Shown: positions 7,983-16,524, counted from the first letter of the stretch. The stretch is 23,752 nt of DNA from Cellvibrionales bacterium (GCA_018668095.1 JABIQF010000258.1:1-23752), one strand, 5' to 3'. The notes: a model not told the origin generated them from the letters alone. Made by a program: numbers and translations.

Positions 7983-9365
7983 TTATAAGGCAATAAAGGC
8001 AAAAACTATTGCCGCTATACCTATAAAAGTATTTTTATGATTTTTCCGCTCAAGGTAAACGACGTTACTATAATCACTATCAGGAATGTTTTCGCCAAAG
8101 GCTTTAACTCTTACATAAATCGATTTTATATCCATACTGACTGGTAAATTCATTGTTAATGTCTCAGAAGTTTTTTCTTCTATAAGACTAGAGAAGTTTT
8201 CATTTTCACTGACTTCAACACGATAACGGACAGCATGCTGCAACTCTTCACCGACAACTAATAATTCCGCACGATCAAATTTTATTTCAGTAATTTGTGG
8301 AACAGCAATCTGTGGTTGATAGCATAATCGTCGCTGTGACTCTAGGCCATTATAGCCTTGGCTATCAACTGCATTTACTTTAACCTGATAACAGCCTTCT
8401 TTTAATTTTTTAAATACATAGTTAGCGTCGGCCAATGTCACACTAGAAATCATTTTATCAATACTTGTATCATCTTCCATTAATGATAAACGGTATTGCG
8501 TTGCAGACAATGAAGTTTGCCACTCAACATAACCAGGATCAGTACAGCTTCGATTCCATCTTGGCGCAGAAAGTAAAATTGCATGCTCTAATACACTTTG
8601 ACCTTCAACTGTACTCACTCCCTGTCCGGCTATAATATTTTGACTATCGCCACTTGATGATACGCCAACAACCCCTTCGAGCACTTCACTTCGCGTTTGA
8701 CTTCTTTGACTTTCTACTGAGGGTGCCGAACTGCTCACTCTGAACTTGGTACCCCTTACAGCAGCAACTGCACTAGGGGTCTTTACACGAAATTGTGTTT
8801 TAGGCATTTTCTCTGGCACAGTGACTTGTATTTCACCGCGCGGCAACCGGACTTCTATCGAATGCGCTCTACCCTGCTTTATCGCCGAAGAGGAGCTAAT
8901 TATTAATTCACTATTCGCACTCATTACAATCGTTGCGCCATCAGCAAATCGTAAAGTTGCCGAACCTTGATTAACCATAACCTTACTTCCAATGCGCAAC
9001 TCTTGCCCAATGGTCAACTCAGCTAACTTTTTATTAGCGCCCGCAAACACCACCTCACCCACAACATAGGCAGCTTGAGCAGCAAAAGGAGCCTGCTTTA
9101 ACCATTGCATTGGAATTAACAACTGAGTGCCCGTAGAAAGCTGATTAGGGTTAGCCACACTATTAAGATTGGCAAGCTCGAGCCAACAATTTTCATGAAC
9201 TGTATATTCTTTGCAGATAGACCAGAATGTATCGCCAGGACGGACACTATAGCGCCAATCAGCAGCATAGGACTGAATACTCAATAAAGATAGAGCGCCC
9301 ATAAGTGATAAACAGAGAATGACACGAGAAAAAGAAGTGCTTACAAATTTCATTATTATAGTCAT
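7983..9365 (-). CDS. Periplasmic LysM-FecR domain protein with C-terminal hydrophobic anchor
   Basis: A 460-residue exported protein. In order: signal peptide (about 10-34, cut near SYA-AD); LysM domain (about 39-85, YSVRPGDTFWSICKEY), which binds peptidoglycan glycan chains; FecR domain (about 118-252) with RIGSKV, GSATLRFADG and TPSAVAAVRGTKFRV; a Ser/Gln-rich segment; two fibronectin-like beta modules (about 268-355 and 356-440); and a final hydrophobic stretch (446-460) running to the last residue, a possible membrane anchor. Stand-alone FecR-LysM proteins often sit next to CHASE2 proteins, and here it is between the kinase and the regulator. This suggests an envelope sensor or scaffold and not a classical anti-sigma factor: no sigma factor is encoded nearby. 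ATG at 9365 is chosen because GAGG lies six bases before it. Confidence 0.85.
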   Translation of the reverse strand: MTIIMKFVSTSFSRVILCLSLMGALSLLSIQSYAADWRYSVRPGDTFWSICKEYTVHENCWLELANLNSVANPNQLSTGTQLLIPMQWLKQAPFAAQAAYVVGEVVFAGANKKLAELTIGQELRIGSKVMVNQGSATLRFADGATIVMSANSELIISSSSAIKQGRAHSIEVRLPRGEIQVTVPEKMPKTQFRVKTPSAVAAVRGTKFRVSSSAPSVESQRSQTRSEVLEGVVGVSSSGDSQNIIAGQGVSTVEGQSVLEHAILLSAPRWNRSCTDPGYVEWQTSLSATQYRLSLMEDDTSIDKMISSVTLADANYVFKKLKEGCYQVKVNAVDSQGYNGLESQRRLCYQPQIAVPQITEIKFDRAELLVVGEELQHAVRYRVEVSENENFSSLIEEKTSETLTMNLPVSMDIKSIYVRVKAFGENIPDSDYSNVVYLERKNHKNTFIGIAAIVFAFIAL

Positions 9366-9453
9366 GGGATACCTCACTGGCTGAAATCACCCCACTATTG
9401 AACTACCCAAAACAATATTATTCAATCAGAAATTCAATGAAACATGAGGCTAT

Positions 9454-10215
9454 TTAACTGGCTACTGGCTGGCTATCGACAGTTACGAGTGATTCAAGCT
9501 TTTCTAATCGATAACCATGCTGATAAACCGTTTTAATACAGTAGCCAATTTCGGGACCAATATTCAAACTTCGTCTTATTCTACTGACATGGACATCAAC
9601 GGTCCGCGTATTGAGCGTGGCATCAATACCCCATACTTCACGTAGCAAGTAATCTCTAGAAAGTAGTTTTCCGACATTTTTTAACATGCAATAAGCAAGC
9701 TGGTAGTCTTTAGGGGTTAATTTAACGAGATCACCATTTACTGTTACTAATTGAGACGATGAGTCCAATGAAATAGGACCTAAGGTCAAACAAGCGTCTT
9801 CTTTAGTCACGCCAGCACGCCGCGCAAGCGCATTCAGCCTTGCCAGCAACTCGGCTTTACGCAGTGGTTTAATCAGATAATCATCAGCACCAGCATGAAG
9901 GGCCTTAACAATATCGACCTCAGCATCGCGCTGGGTAGCAAATAAGACCGGCACATTAGAATTAAGCTGACCACGGACAGAAGCTAATACATCAAGCCCC
10001 TCCATATCAGGCAACTGCCAGTCGAGAATAAGCAGGTCGACAGGGTTATCGTTCAATAAATGAATGAAATCTCTGCCGGTCGAGGCATGAGTCACCGAAA
10101 AACCTTCGCCCGCAAGCCAAGATTTAACAAGCTCAGCTTGAGATTGTTCATCTTCTAGATAACCGATTCTCAATGTCTTCTTTCCCTTTTTCGTTTTCAA
10201 TGGATTGTAAGCCAT
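9454..10215 (-). CDS. OmpR/PhoB-family response regulator
   Basis: A 253-residue two-domain regulator. The receiver domain (about 15-130) has the acidic pair Glu21-Asp22, phospho-acceptor Asp65 (LILDWQLPD), a Thr at 94 and Lys116 in LIKPL, so it looks phosphorylatable. The C-terminal winged helix (about 145-240) carries the OmpR-type recognition region (NTRTVDVHVSRIRRSL) and the wing GYRLEKL. It is the first gene of the cluster that continues with the LysM-FecR protein (88 bases on) and the CHASE2 kinase, its likely phosphate donor. The start is uncertain: ATG at 10215 has only a weak ribosome site and adds a basic tail of about 12 residues before the receiver fold. A TTG at 10173 behind GGGAAAGAAG would start at the normal domain edge. 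Confidence 0.92.
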   Translation of the reverse strand: MAYNPLKTKKGKKTLRIGYLEDEQSQAELVKSWLAGEGFSVTHASTGRDFIHLLNDNPVDLLILDWQLPDMEGLDVLASVRGQLNSNVPVLFATQRDAEVDIVKALHAGADDYLIKPLRKAELLARLNALARRAGVTKEDACLTLGPISLDSSSQLVTVNGDLVKLTPKDYQLAYCMLKNVGKLLSRDYLLREVWGIDATLNTRTVDVHVSRIRRSLNIGPEIGYCIKTVYQHGYRLEKLESLVTVDSQPVAS

Positions 10216-10501
10216 TCAACTCTAAACCGATAATAATTCCATCGATTAGGCCAAATGATAAAAATAGTGTATTCGGCTCAGACTCTTTTTTTGGCAAAAA
10301 TATCCATAACAGGGTGGCTATTTACCGCCTTTGTAGCGAAACACTGCCTTTTTATTCAGAAAATTCAGACATTCAATACCTCTAGCGACTCCCTGCCTTT
10401 TACATTTATTTACTCATGAAAGCGTGTATATAACAGCCACTCAGACGTAAAATACGATTTATATAGCATTAAAGCGAAAAGTAGTCATATTAGGAATGTA
10501 G

Positions 10502-10816
10502 ATGAGCATACCAAGCTTAGAGGCAGAAAAAGGGACTGGGAAAGGCGCAGACTCTCGACGTTTTCGGCGCGCAAGCGTCATGCTTAAGGGCGCATTAAGA
10601 ATCCCTGGCATGGGTGTTGAAATGATTAATACTAAAAATATATCAGAGGGCGGAATTGGACTAAACACAATTGGAAACTGCGAAGTAGCTATAGGCAGTG
10701 ATGTTCAATTGCATTTAAATGGCGTGGTATCAAGTGAAGACAATACTCGTCTGGAAACTTACTCTATGAAAGTGGTGTATCTTGATGGCAGCAATCTTGG
10801 CTTAGCCTTTACCTAA
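10502..10816 (+). CDS. PilZ-domain c-di-GMP-binding protein
   Basis: A 104-residue cytoplasmic protein made of a single PilZ domain. Both ligand motifs are present: RxxxR (Arg19-Arg23 in SRRFRR) and the [D/N]xSxxG motif (NISEGG, residues 46-51). It is therefore expected to bind cyclic di-GMP. Single-domain PilZ proteins act as adaptors on motility, polysaccharide or signalling machinery; the partner cannot be told here. ATG at 10502 is preceded by AGGAA at five bases. It is divergent from the response-regulator gene across about 285 bases and convergent with the small membrane protein gene downstream. Confidence 0.88.
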   Translation: MSIPSLEAEKGTGKGADSRRFRRASVMLKGALRIPGMGVEMINTKNISEGGIGLNTIGNCEVAIGSDVQLHLNGVVSSEDNTRLETYSMKVVYLDGSNLGLAFT

Positions 10817-10878
10817 CCCAAAAACGCCATTCTCATCTATCTGTTTTTTTGGCAAAACCACTTCTTAGAACGCAACGT

Positions 10879-11139
10879 TTAAAGAACAAACCAAGCAATC
10901 ATTTGGCTTAAAAGGCCTAAAACAACCACAACAGCGATTAAAGCCATCATCATCATCCATGGCTTAAATGGCTTTCTTTCGACCGAATGAATAGGCGAAG
11001 AAAGATATTGTTGTACGCGAGCAAGATCTTCTGGCGACAATTTTGATTGATCCGCTTGCTGGGCCTTCACTAAAAGGTCGGCAGCGCTTGACTGTTCAGT
11101 AGCCGTTTGAGACGTTTCAATATCAGTAGGATTAGACAT
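10879..11139 (-). CDS. Small membrane protein, DUF3094-like
   Basis: An 86-residue protein with a polar, Ala/Gln/Ser-rich N-terminal half, the segment LSPEDLARVQQYLSSPIHSV followed by ERKPFKPW, and one C-terminal transmembrane helix (about 64-86). The LSPED...RVxxYL...P.H.VERKPF pattern matches my memory of DUF3094, a family of short proteins of unknown function in pseudomonads and relatives. The topology is probably cytoplasmic N-terminus with a membrane tail. Only a weak ribosome site precedes the ATG. It is a single gene, tail to tail with the PilZ gene. Confidence 0.68.
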   Translation of the reverse strand: MSNPTDIETSQTATEQSSAADLLVKAQQADQSKLSPEDLARVQQYLSSPIHSVERKPFKPWMMMMALIAVVVVLGLLSQMIAWFVL

Positions 11140-11320
11140 GGAGATGTTGCTCTATAGAGTTAAAAACCGTTTTTTAGCGTACTAATCATTTACAACACGA
11201 TTATTTTTAATAAAATATTTTTAGTCAGATATTTGTTGCCACTATCATAACGCCAGAATTACCGATAAACCAGAACCCGATGCAAGCATTTTTAAAATTA
11301 TTGAATCGCAGCTATTTAGA

Positions 11321-11545
11321 CTAAACAATGATATCAATCATCGTTCCTATCAATTGATCCGCCGTTTTCACCGCCTGCGCCGCCGCTTTAACCTGATTCT
11401 CTGCCTGTAACAAATCCACTACCGAATGAGTTAGCGAAGCATCACTGTTTTTAGCGACACCCGCTATTTCAGCTGCCGCTTGGCTAGCTTGCTGCATACC
11501 CGCCTGCATAGCGGATGTAGCCACTTGTAATAAAGGGCTATTCAT
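11321..11545 (-). CDS. Miniature flagellar rod/hook-like protein (FlgC/FlgE-type ends)
   Basis: A 74-residue protein. Its N-terminus (LQVATSAMQAGMQQASQAAA) resembles the first helix of flagellar rod and hook proteins (family form ALSGMQAAQ...A.NIAN). Its C-terminus (VVDLLQAENQVKAAAQAVKT, then ADQLIGTMIDI) resembles the last helix of the same proteins (LI.AQ.AY.AN..V..TADEMLGTLLDI). The large middle domain of FlgC/FlgG/FlgE is missing, so the two coiled ends are joined directly. No flagellar gene is nearby. It could be a free family of small filament-like or regulatory proteins or a relic of a rod gene. The open frame, conserved-looking ends and normal composition favour a real gene. No good ribosome site is seen; the start lies in a tandem repeat. 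Confidence 0.6.
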   Translation of the reverse strand: MNSPLLQVATSAMQAGMQQASQAAAEIAGVAKNSDASLTHSVVDLLQAENQVKAAAQAVKTADQLIGTMIDIIV

Positions 11546-11580
11546 CTGTAACTAAGACCATACATCTGTAACTAAAACCA
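11541..11580. repeat. Two tandem 20-bp repeats at the start of the small rod-like gene
   Basis: Copies at 11541-11560 and 11561-11580 differ at two positions (T/A and G/A). The downstream copy begins a third partial unit (TTCATC at 11581). On the minus strand each copy carries an ATG, and the gene's own ATG (11543-11545) lies in the first copy. Confidence 0.85.
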
Positions 11581-11699
11581 TTCATCATAATGCCTGCCTT
11601 CTATCGTATCACTCACTCAAATCACTGCTAATTTAAGCAGAAAGGCCTTCATTACACGAATACCGCTGGTCAGATAAGGGATTTTATCGAAAACAAAAC

Positions 11700-12407
11700 C
11701 TAACTAAATAGCGAAAGATCGAACTGATCAACAAAATGGGCCGATTCAACCGATGAAGAAAAAGGTAATTCAGCCAATAAAGGGCTTTTGATTCGTGCAG
11801 ATAACGCGGCAACATTCGCTTGAGATTCACACATATTTTCGTGTAAATGATTCGCCACCCAACCTAACAAGGTTAAGCCGGCTTGCTCGATAGCCGCTGC
11901 TGTCAACAATGCATGATTGATACAGCCTAGCTTCATACCCACTACCAATATGATTTGCGTATCGAGCGCGACCGCTAAGTCAGCCATCGTATATTGCTCA
12001 TTTAATGGCACTAACCAACCACCAGCGCCCTCGACCACAACCACATCGGCATCTGACTCAAGCAAAGGCTTACATCGCGCAACACACTCATCAAAATCAA
12101 TAACACGGTTTTCATTAATGGCGGCAATATGTGGCGCAATAGGCTCGGCAAATAAATAAGGATTTACCGCCTCATAACTGTGCAACTCAGTGGCGGCAGC
12201 TTGCAACTGAACGGCATCATCATTACGTGGAGTCGATGCAAAATTATCGGCACCTGCCGCTAACGGTTTTAATGCTGCCGTTCGATAACCAGCAACAGCT
12301 AAGGCATGCAATAAATGCGTAGCGACAAATGTCTTACCGGCATCCGTATCTGTTCCTGTTATAAAAATACGCTGCGATTTTTTATTCGCTGTCAATTCTG
12401 AAGTCAT
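11700..12407 (-). CDS. bioD: Dethiobiotin synthetase BioD
   Basis: A 235-residue cytoplasmic enzyme that closes the ureido ring of dethiobiotin from 7,8-diaminononanoate, CO2 and ATP. The P-loop GTDTDAGKT (residues 18-26) is intact. KPLAAGAD, EGAGGWLVP and the AVALD...ILVVGMKLGCINHA segment are family signatures, and the length is normal. The frame is open to 12473, but the longer start would overlap the 3' end of bioHC and add a non-conserved leader. ATG at 12407 puts the P-loop at the usual distance. No strong Shine-Dalgarno is visible. It is the last gene of the bioB-F-HC-D operon. Confidence 0.93.
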   Translation of the reverse strand: MTSELTANKKSQRIFITGTDTDAGKTFVATHLLHALAVAGYRTAALKPLAAGADNFASTPRNDDAVQLQAAATELHSYEAVNPYLFAEPIAPHIAAINENRVIDFDECVARCKPLLESDADVVVVEGAGGWLVPLNEQYTMADLAVALDTQIILVVGMKLGCINHALLTAAAIEQAGLTLLGWVANHLHENMCESQANVAALSARIKSPLLAELPFSSSVESAHFVDQFDLSLFS

Positions 12408-12444
12408 AAAACCAAACCACTTTTCTGATAAAAATAATCCGTCA

Positions 12445-14076
12445 TTATTTTTGTAACACCATATATAAAACACGATAGGTCAAAGGCCACGCGCCCTCTT
12501 CTGTTCGCAAGGTATTATAAGCGCTCACAAACTGGCGATATTTATTTTTTCCCATCAAACCTTTGGGGCGACCTGGATGCATATTATGTGCGCCAATATC
12601 TTTTACGCTACGAATCAAATCACGGATACTCGAAAATGTTTGCATATCATCTTCTACCAACCATTGCTGAAACTTTAAACCCGATTTTTCGCAACTATCT
12701 TTAAGCGCTGCTTCGCTCTCAAACTCATTTACATGAACAGCATCATCAACACTTGACCATGCCTCTTTTAATTCAGAGAGAGAACCATCAACCAACGTCG
12801 TCAACACTGCAACACCACCAACGGATAAGCTATCAGCGATACCTTGAAATACTTTTTCTAAATCATGGCACCACTGAATAGACAAGCTAGAAAAAATAAT
12901 ATCAAAACTCTGTTGTGAAAAAGGCAATGATTCAATATCAGCTTGCACTTGAAAATTATCAACGGCTCTTGATTGACAGCGAGCCAACATACGTGAAGAA
13001 ATATCTACTTCAACAATATCTGCAGCGGGATAACATTGACGCAATGCCGTAGAAAAATAACCAGTGCCAGCACCTAAATCTAATACACGACGGACATCTG
13101 CTTCTGGCAAAAAAGTAAGTAGGTTTTTTCCCACCGCATGCTGAAATACGGCAATTGAATCATAACTGTCTGCTGCATTCGAAAATGATTTTTCTATTTC
13201 TCGCTTATCAATAATAACCTGTGACTCACTCGACTGTATAAAATCAACCGTATACGCAAGCCAATTATCACGCTCACTAATAAAAGGTAAATGTGAAGAA
13301 CCATCAAATACTTCTAATTGATTATTCGGGTAACGCTTAGCAAGTAATTCAGCAGCCGCACGTGGCACCAAATTATCATGAGCGCCAAATTGGCGCAGCG
13401 TTGGCAGGGCTAATTCATCCCAGCAAGATAGTAAATCATAGTCGGCAAGCCAATTTAATCCTTGCTGCAAACCATTATGGCAATAAACAGCATCACGGAG
13501 TAATTCTTTTATATACTTTAAGTCTTTACGCGTCGATGGTACACCCTGCGTTTGCAAGGCAAAAAACCGGCCCAACACAACGGCTTGCTCATTAGTATTT
13601 AATTGCTGATAAAAATTATTAAATACATTAGCGGGCATTGCTTGCGGCCAATCATCATGACTCACAAAGCTGCAGTTAGTTGCAATAGTGACCAAAGCAG
13701 TAATATGGTTTGAAAACTGCTGCGCCAATAAAGAAGCAAGTAAACCACCTAGTGACCAACCAATAATTGAAAAACGTTTTGGCATCGTAGGCAGATGCTG
13801 CCTGGCAAACTGTTTAACAAAATCATCAGCACTTGCAAATGATGCATCAACATTTAACCCATACCCAGGCAAATCCAATAAATAAATATCAAACTGCTTG
13901 CGTAATAATTCTATACAGTCATTCCAAATTTCACTGCTAGAACCCCAACCATGAATCAACAATATTGCAGAAGCATTAGCATTGTCGGAATCAATTCGCC
14001 TTAGCACTAACGACTTATCAATATCGTTAGTGTTCTCATTTATTTTTTCCGCGCCTACCGTCATAGCTATCGTCAT
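12445..14076 (-). CDS. bioHC: Fused BioH esterase - BioC methyltransferase
   Basis: A 543-residue bifunctional protein joining two steps of pimelate synthesis. The N-terminal part (about 20-282) is an alpha/beta hydrolase like BioH, with LIHGWGSSS, the nucleophile elbow GWSLGG (Ser108), Asp234 (GAHDNLVP) and His262 (SSHLPF): a complete triad that cleaves pimeloyl-ACP methyl ester. The C-terminal part (about 290-543) is BioC, a SAM-dependent methyltransferase with the start KREIEKSFSNAADSYDSIA, motif I LDLGAGTGYF (332-341) and the DIIFSSLSIQWC segment; it methylates malonyl-ACP to start the chain. The same fusion, called BioHC, is known from Saccharophagus and Teredinibacter. The ATG overlaps the bioF stop by four bases (ATGA), implying translational coupling. 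Confidence 0.93.
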   Translation of the reverse strand: MTIAMTVGAEKINENTNDIDKSLVLRRIDSDNANASAILLIHGWGSSSEIWNDCIELLRKQFDIYLLDLPGYGLNVDASFASADDFVKQFARQHLPTMPKRFSIIGWSLGGLLASLLAQQFSNHITALVTIATNCSFVSHDDWPQAMPANVFNNFYQQLNTNEQAVVLGRFFALQTQGVPSTRKDLKYIKELLRDAVYCHNGLQQGLNWLADYDLLSCWDELALPTLRQFGAHDNLVPRAAAELLAKRYPNNQLEVFDGSSHLPFISERDNWLAYTVDFIQSSESQVIIDKREIEKSFSNAADSYDSIAVFQHAVGKNLLTFLPEADVRRVLDLGAGTGYFSTALRQCYPAADIVEVDISSRMLARCQSRAVDNFQVQADIESLPFSQQSFDIIFSSLSIQWCHDLEKVFQGIADSLSVGGVAVLTTLVDGSLSELKEAWSSVDDAVHVNEFESEAALKDSCEKSGLKFQQWLVEDDMQTFSSIRDLIRSVKDIGAHNMHPGRPKGLMGKNKYRQFVSAYNTLRTEEGAWPLTYRVLYMVLQK

Positions 14077-15254
14077 ACTAAATTCACATGCTGTCGGAGC
14101 ACATCAATTAACCGGTCTATCTGCGCAAACGAATGCGCTGCCGTTAAAGTAATTCGTAATCGCGCAGTACCAACAGGAACGGTAGGTGGACGAATAGCTG
14201 TTACTAATAACCCCGCTTTTAATAGGGCTTGGCTTAGCGCTAATGTTTTTTCACTGTCACCAATAACAAGTGGTTGAATCGCTGTTGATGAGGGCAACAC
14301 ATTAAAATCTAAATCATTAATCTCTTTACGAAAATAAGTAATTAAATCTTGCAAGTGTTGACGCCGTTCTGGCTGCGCCTTAATAATATCCAATGATTGC
14401 AATGCCGCCGCAGCACAAGCCGGTGGTAATGCCGTTGTGTAAATATAAGTGCGTGAGTATTGAATTAAAGTTTCTATCATTTCATGGCTGCCGGCCACAA
14501 AAGCACCCGACACACCAAATGCTTTACCCAAGGTTCCCATGACAATAGGTAGCCGCTTTTGGTCCAGATCAAAATGCTCGCTGCAGCCCGCACCCTGCTC
14601 GCCAACAACGCCAAAGCCATGCGCATCATCGACCATTAAAGCGACATCATATCTATCACAAATATCTGCCAAGGCATCGAGCGGCGCAATATCACCGTCC
14701 ATACTGAATACGCCATCAACCGCTAAAATCTTTCTTGCATTTTTATTAGTAGCAACCGACTTATTGAGTAGCTGATCCAAATGATCTAAATCATTGTGTC
14801 GATAGCGAAGTAGTTGAGCACCTGAGGCAAGGCCTCCATCAATAAGCGAAGCATGATTGAGCTTGTCTTGGATAATCACGTCATCTTTAGCAAGTAACGC
14901 TTTAAGCACACCCAGATTCGCCATATAACCGCTAGAAAAAAGCAGCGCTCGCTCGCGCCCTGTAAACTCAGCCAAAGCGAGCTCTAATTGCTCATGAGGC
15001 TGCTGGTGACCGACCACCAAATGCGAGGCACCTGCTCCCACGCCGTATTGCTCAACGGATGCTTGAAATGCTGAAATAACAGACGGATGATTAGCTAAAC
15101 CGAGGTAATCATTGCTTGAAAAATTGAGGTACTCATGGCCCTTTAAGTGCACCAACGGCCCTTGCGCCGTACTCAGCGTAAGCCGTTGACGATACAATTT
15201 TTCTTGTTGACGCGCTGCGAGCGCAGGCGCCAATTCAGATAGCCAGCGACTCAT
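14073..15254 (-). CDS. bioF: 8-amino-7-oxononanoate synthase BioF
   Basis: A 393-residue PLP enzyme of the alpha-oxoamine synthase family that condenses pimeloyl-ACP (or CoA) with L-alanine. Visible are NFSSNDYLGLA (44-54), SGYMANLG (108-115), the cofactor-contacting VDDAHGFGVVG (208-218) and the PLP lysine in TLGKAFG (Lys244). Length is typical. The start at 15254 fits the family's N-terminal alignment (a short helix ending in LYR), although no clear Shine-Dalgarno precedes it. It lies 76 bases after bioB and overlaps bioHC by four bases. Confidence 0.95.
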   Translation of the reverse strand: MSRWLSELAPALAARQQEKLYRQRLTLSTAQGPLVHLKGHEYLNFSSNDYLGLANHPSVISAFQASVEQYGVGAGASHLVVGHQQPHEQLELALAEFTGRERALLFSSGYMANLGVLKALLAKDDVIIQDKLNHASLIDGGLASGAQLLRYRHNDLDHLDQLLNKSVATNKNARKILAVDGVFSMDGDIAPLDALADICDRYDVALMVDDAHGFGVVGEQGAGCSEHFDLDQKRLPIVMGTLGKAFGVSGAFVAGSHEMIETLIQYSRTYIYTTALPPACAAAALQSLDIIKAQPERRQHLQDLITYFRKEINDLDFNVLPSSTAIQPLVIGDSEKTLALSQALLKAGLLVTAIRPPTVPVGTARLRITLTAAHSFAQIDRLIDVLRQHVNLV

Positions 15255-15330
15255 CAGATAATAGCTAAATTGCAGTAATAAAATGACCTTTAAAGAAAGT
15301 GAGCACTTACACTACAATTTAAACTTAACC

Positions 15331-16401
15331 TTAGTGAGACGCTGCATTATAAAATAATGCAGTCCTACTCGCAGGTAATGAAGCCGCTAAATCGGCTTCG
15401 CTGACTGGCTCAACACCTTCAGGGGAAATACCTAAACGACGGAATAAATCGAGATCTTTATTCGCTTCAGGGTTAGGCGTAGTCAATAGCTTCTCACCAT
15501 AAAAAATCGAGTTAGCACCGGCAAAATAAACCAAGGCATGCATTTCTTCATTCATGGTTTCGCGACCGGCCGATAAACGCACATACGATTTTGGCATGAG
15601 AATACGCGCCACCGCTATGGTGCGAATAAAATCAAAATTATCAAAATCGGCCTCATCAGCCATAGGCGTTCCTTCGACACGCACCAAGCGATTAATTGGA
15701 ACACTTTGTGGGTGCTCAGGCATATTAGCCAACTCCAACAATAAGCCCACACGGTCATCAATCGTCTCACCCATACCCACAATGCCGCCAGAGCAGACAT
15801 TAATGCCGGCTTCTCGAACATGATGCAAGGTGTCTAAGCGATCTTGATACGTCCGGGTAGTGATGATATCGCCATAATATTCAGGCGAGGTATCCAAGTT
15901 ATGGTTGTAGTAATCCAAGCCCGCTTGAGAAAGTGCGCTTGCTTGATCTGGCTTAAGCATACCCAGCGTCATGCAGGTCTCTAAACCCATCTCTTTAACA
16001 CCTTTCACCATGGCAATAACCGCTGGCATATCGCGATCTTTCGGTGATCGCCAAGCTGCACCCATGCAAAAACGAGTTGAACCTGTTTCTTTTGCCGCGC
16101 GCGCATCCGCTAAGACTTTTTCAACCTCCATTAACTGCTCAACTTCTAAGCCCGTATCGTAACGCGTACTTTGCGGACAATATTTGCAATCTTCTGGGCA
16201 AGCGCCGGTCTTAATGGAGAGTAAAGTACTGACTTGCACCTCATTTTGATTAAAGTTGAGCCTGTGTATGGAATGGGCTTTAAACATTAAGTCATTGAAA
16301 GGCATAGCAAAAAGCGTAGCAATTTCTGACCGAGCCCAATCATTTCGAAGCTCGGGCTGAGCTGAAGGCATAGATGTCACAGAAGGAGAAGAATGAGGCA
16401 T
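15331..16401 (-). CDS. bioB: Biotin synthase BioB (radical SAM)
   Basis: A 356-residue radical-SAM enzyme that inserts sulfur into dethiobiotin. The [4Fe-4S] cluster ligands are in CPEDCKYC (Cys68, 72, 75). The [2Fe-2S] ligands match E. coli landmarks FCMGAAW, ETCMTLG, CSGGIVG and the Arg in RLSAGRE. It carries an N-terminal tail of about 20 residues with low conservation. Two starts are possible, ATG 16401 (used here) and GTG 16410, and neither has a strong Shine-Dalgarno. It is the first gene of the biotin operon, behind a promoter with an overlapping BirA operator. Confidence 0.96.
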   Translation of the reverse strand: MPHSSPSVTSMPSAQPELRNDWARSEIATLFAMPFNDLMFKAHSIHRLNFNQNEVQVSTLLSIKTGACPEDCKYCPQSTRYDTGLEVEQLMEVEKVLADARAAKETGSTRFCMGAAWRSPKDRDMPAVIAMVKGVKEMGLETCMTLGMLKPDQASALSQAGLDYYNHNLDTSPEYYGDIITTRTYQDRLDTLHHVREAGINVCSGGIVGMGETIDDRVGLLLELANMPEHPQSVPINRLVRVEGTPMADEADFDNFDFIRTIAVARILMPKSYVRLSAGRETMNEEMHALVYFAGANSIFYGEKLLTTPNPEANKDLDLFRRLGISPEGVEPVSEADLAASLPASRTALFYNAASH

Positions 16402-16524
16402 AGAAAGCACCGCTAGTTGCCCACTTACTGCCCTGCAAGACAGTCCTCAGGCCGAAAAACGGCTAAGAAAGACCAAAACAAGCAACATAACAGCAAGAGG
16501 TGATTGTGGTTAGAATTGTGAGCA

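Noticed and set aside
11625..11640. CTGCT/AGCAG hairpin after bioD
   Set aside because: Only 5 bp and no T-run on the minus strand, so not a convincing terminator for the biotin operon.
13362..13885. Plus-strand open frames inside bioHC
   Set aside because: They lie antisense to strongly conserved hydrolase motifs and show no domain pattern of their own.
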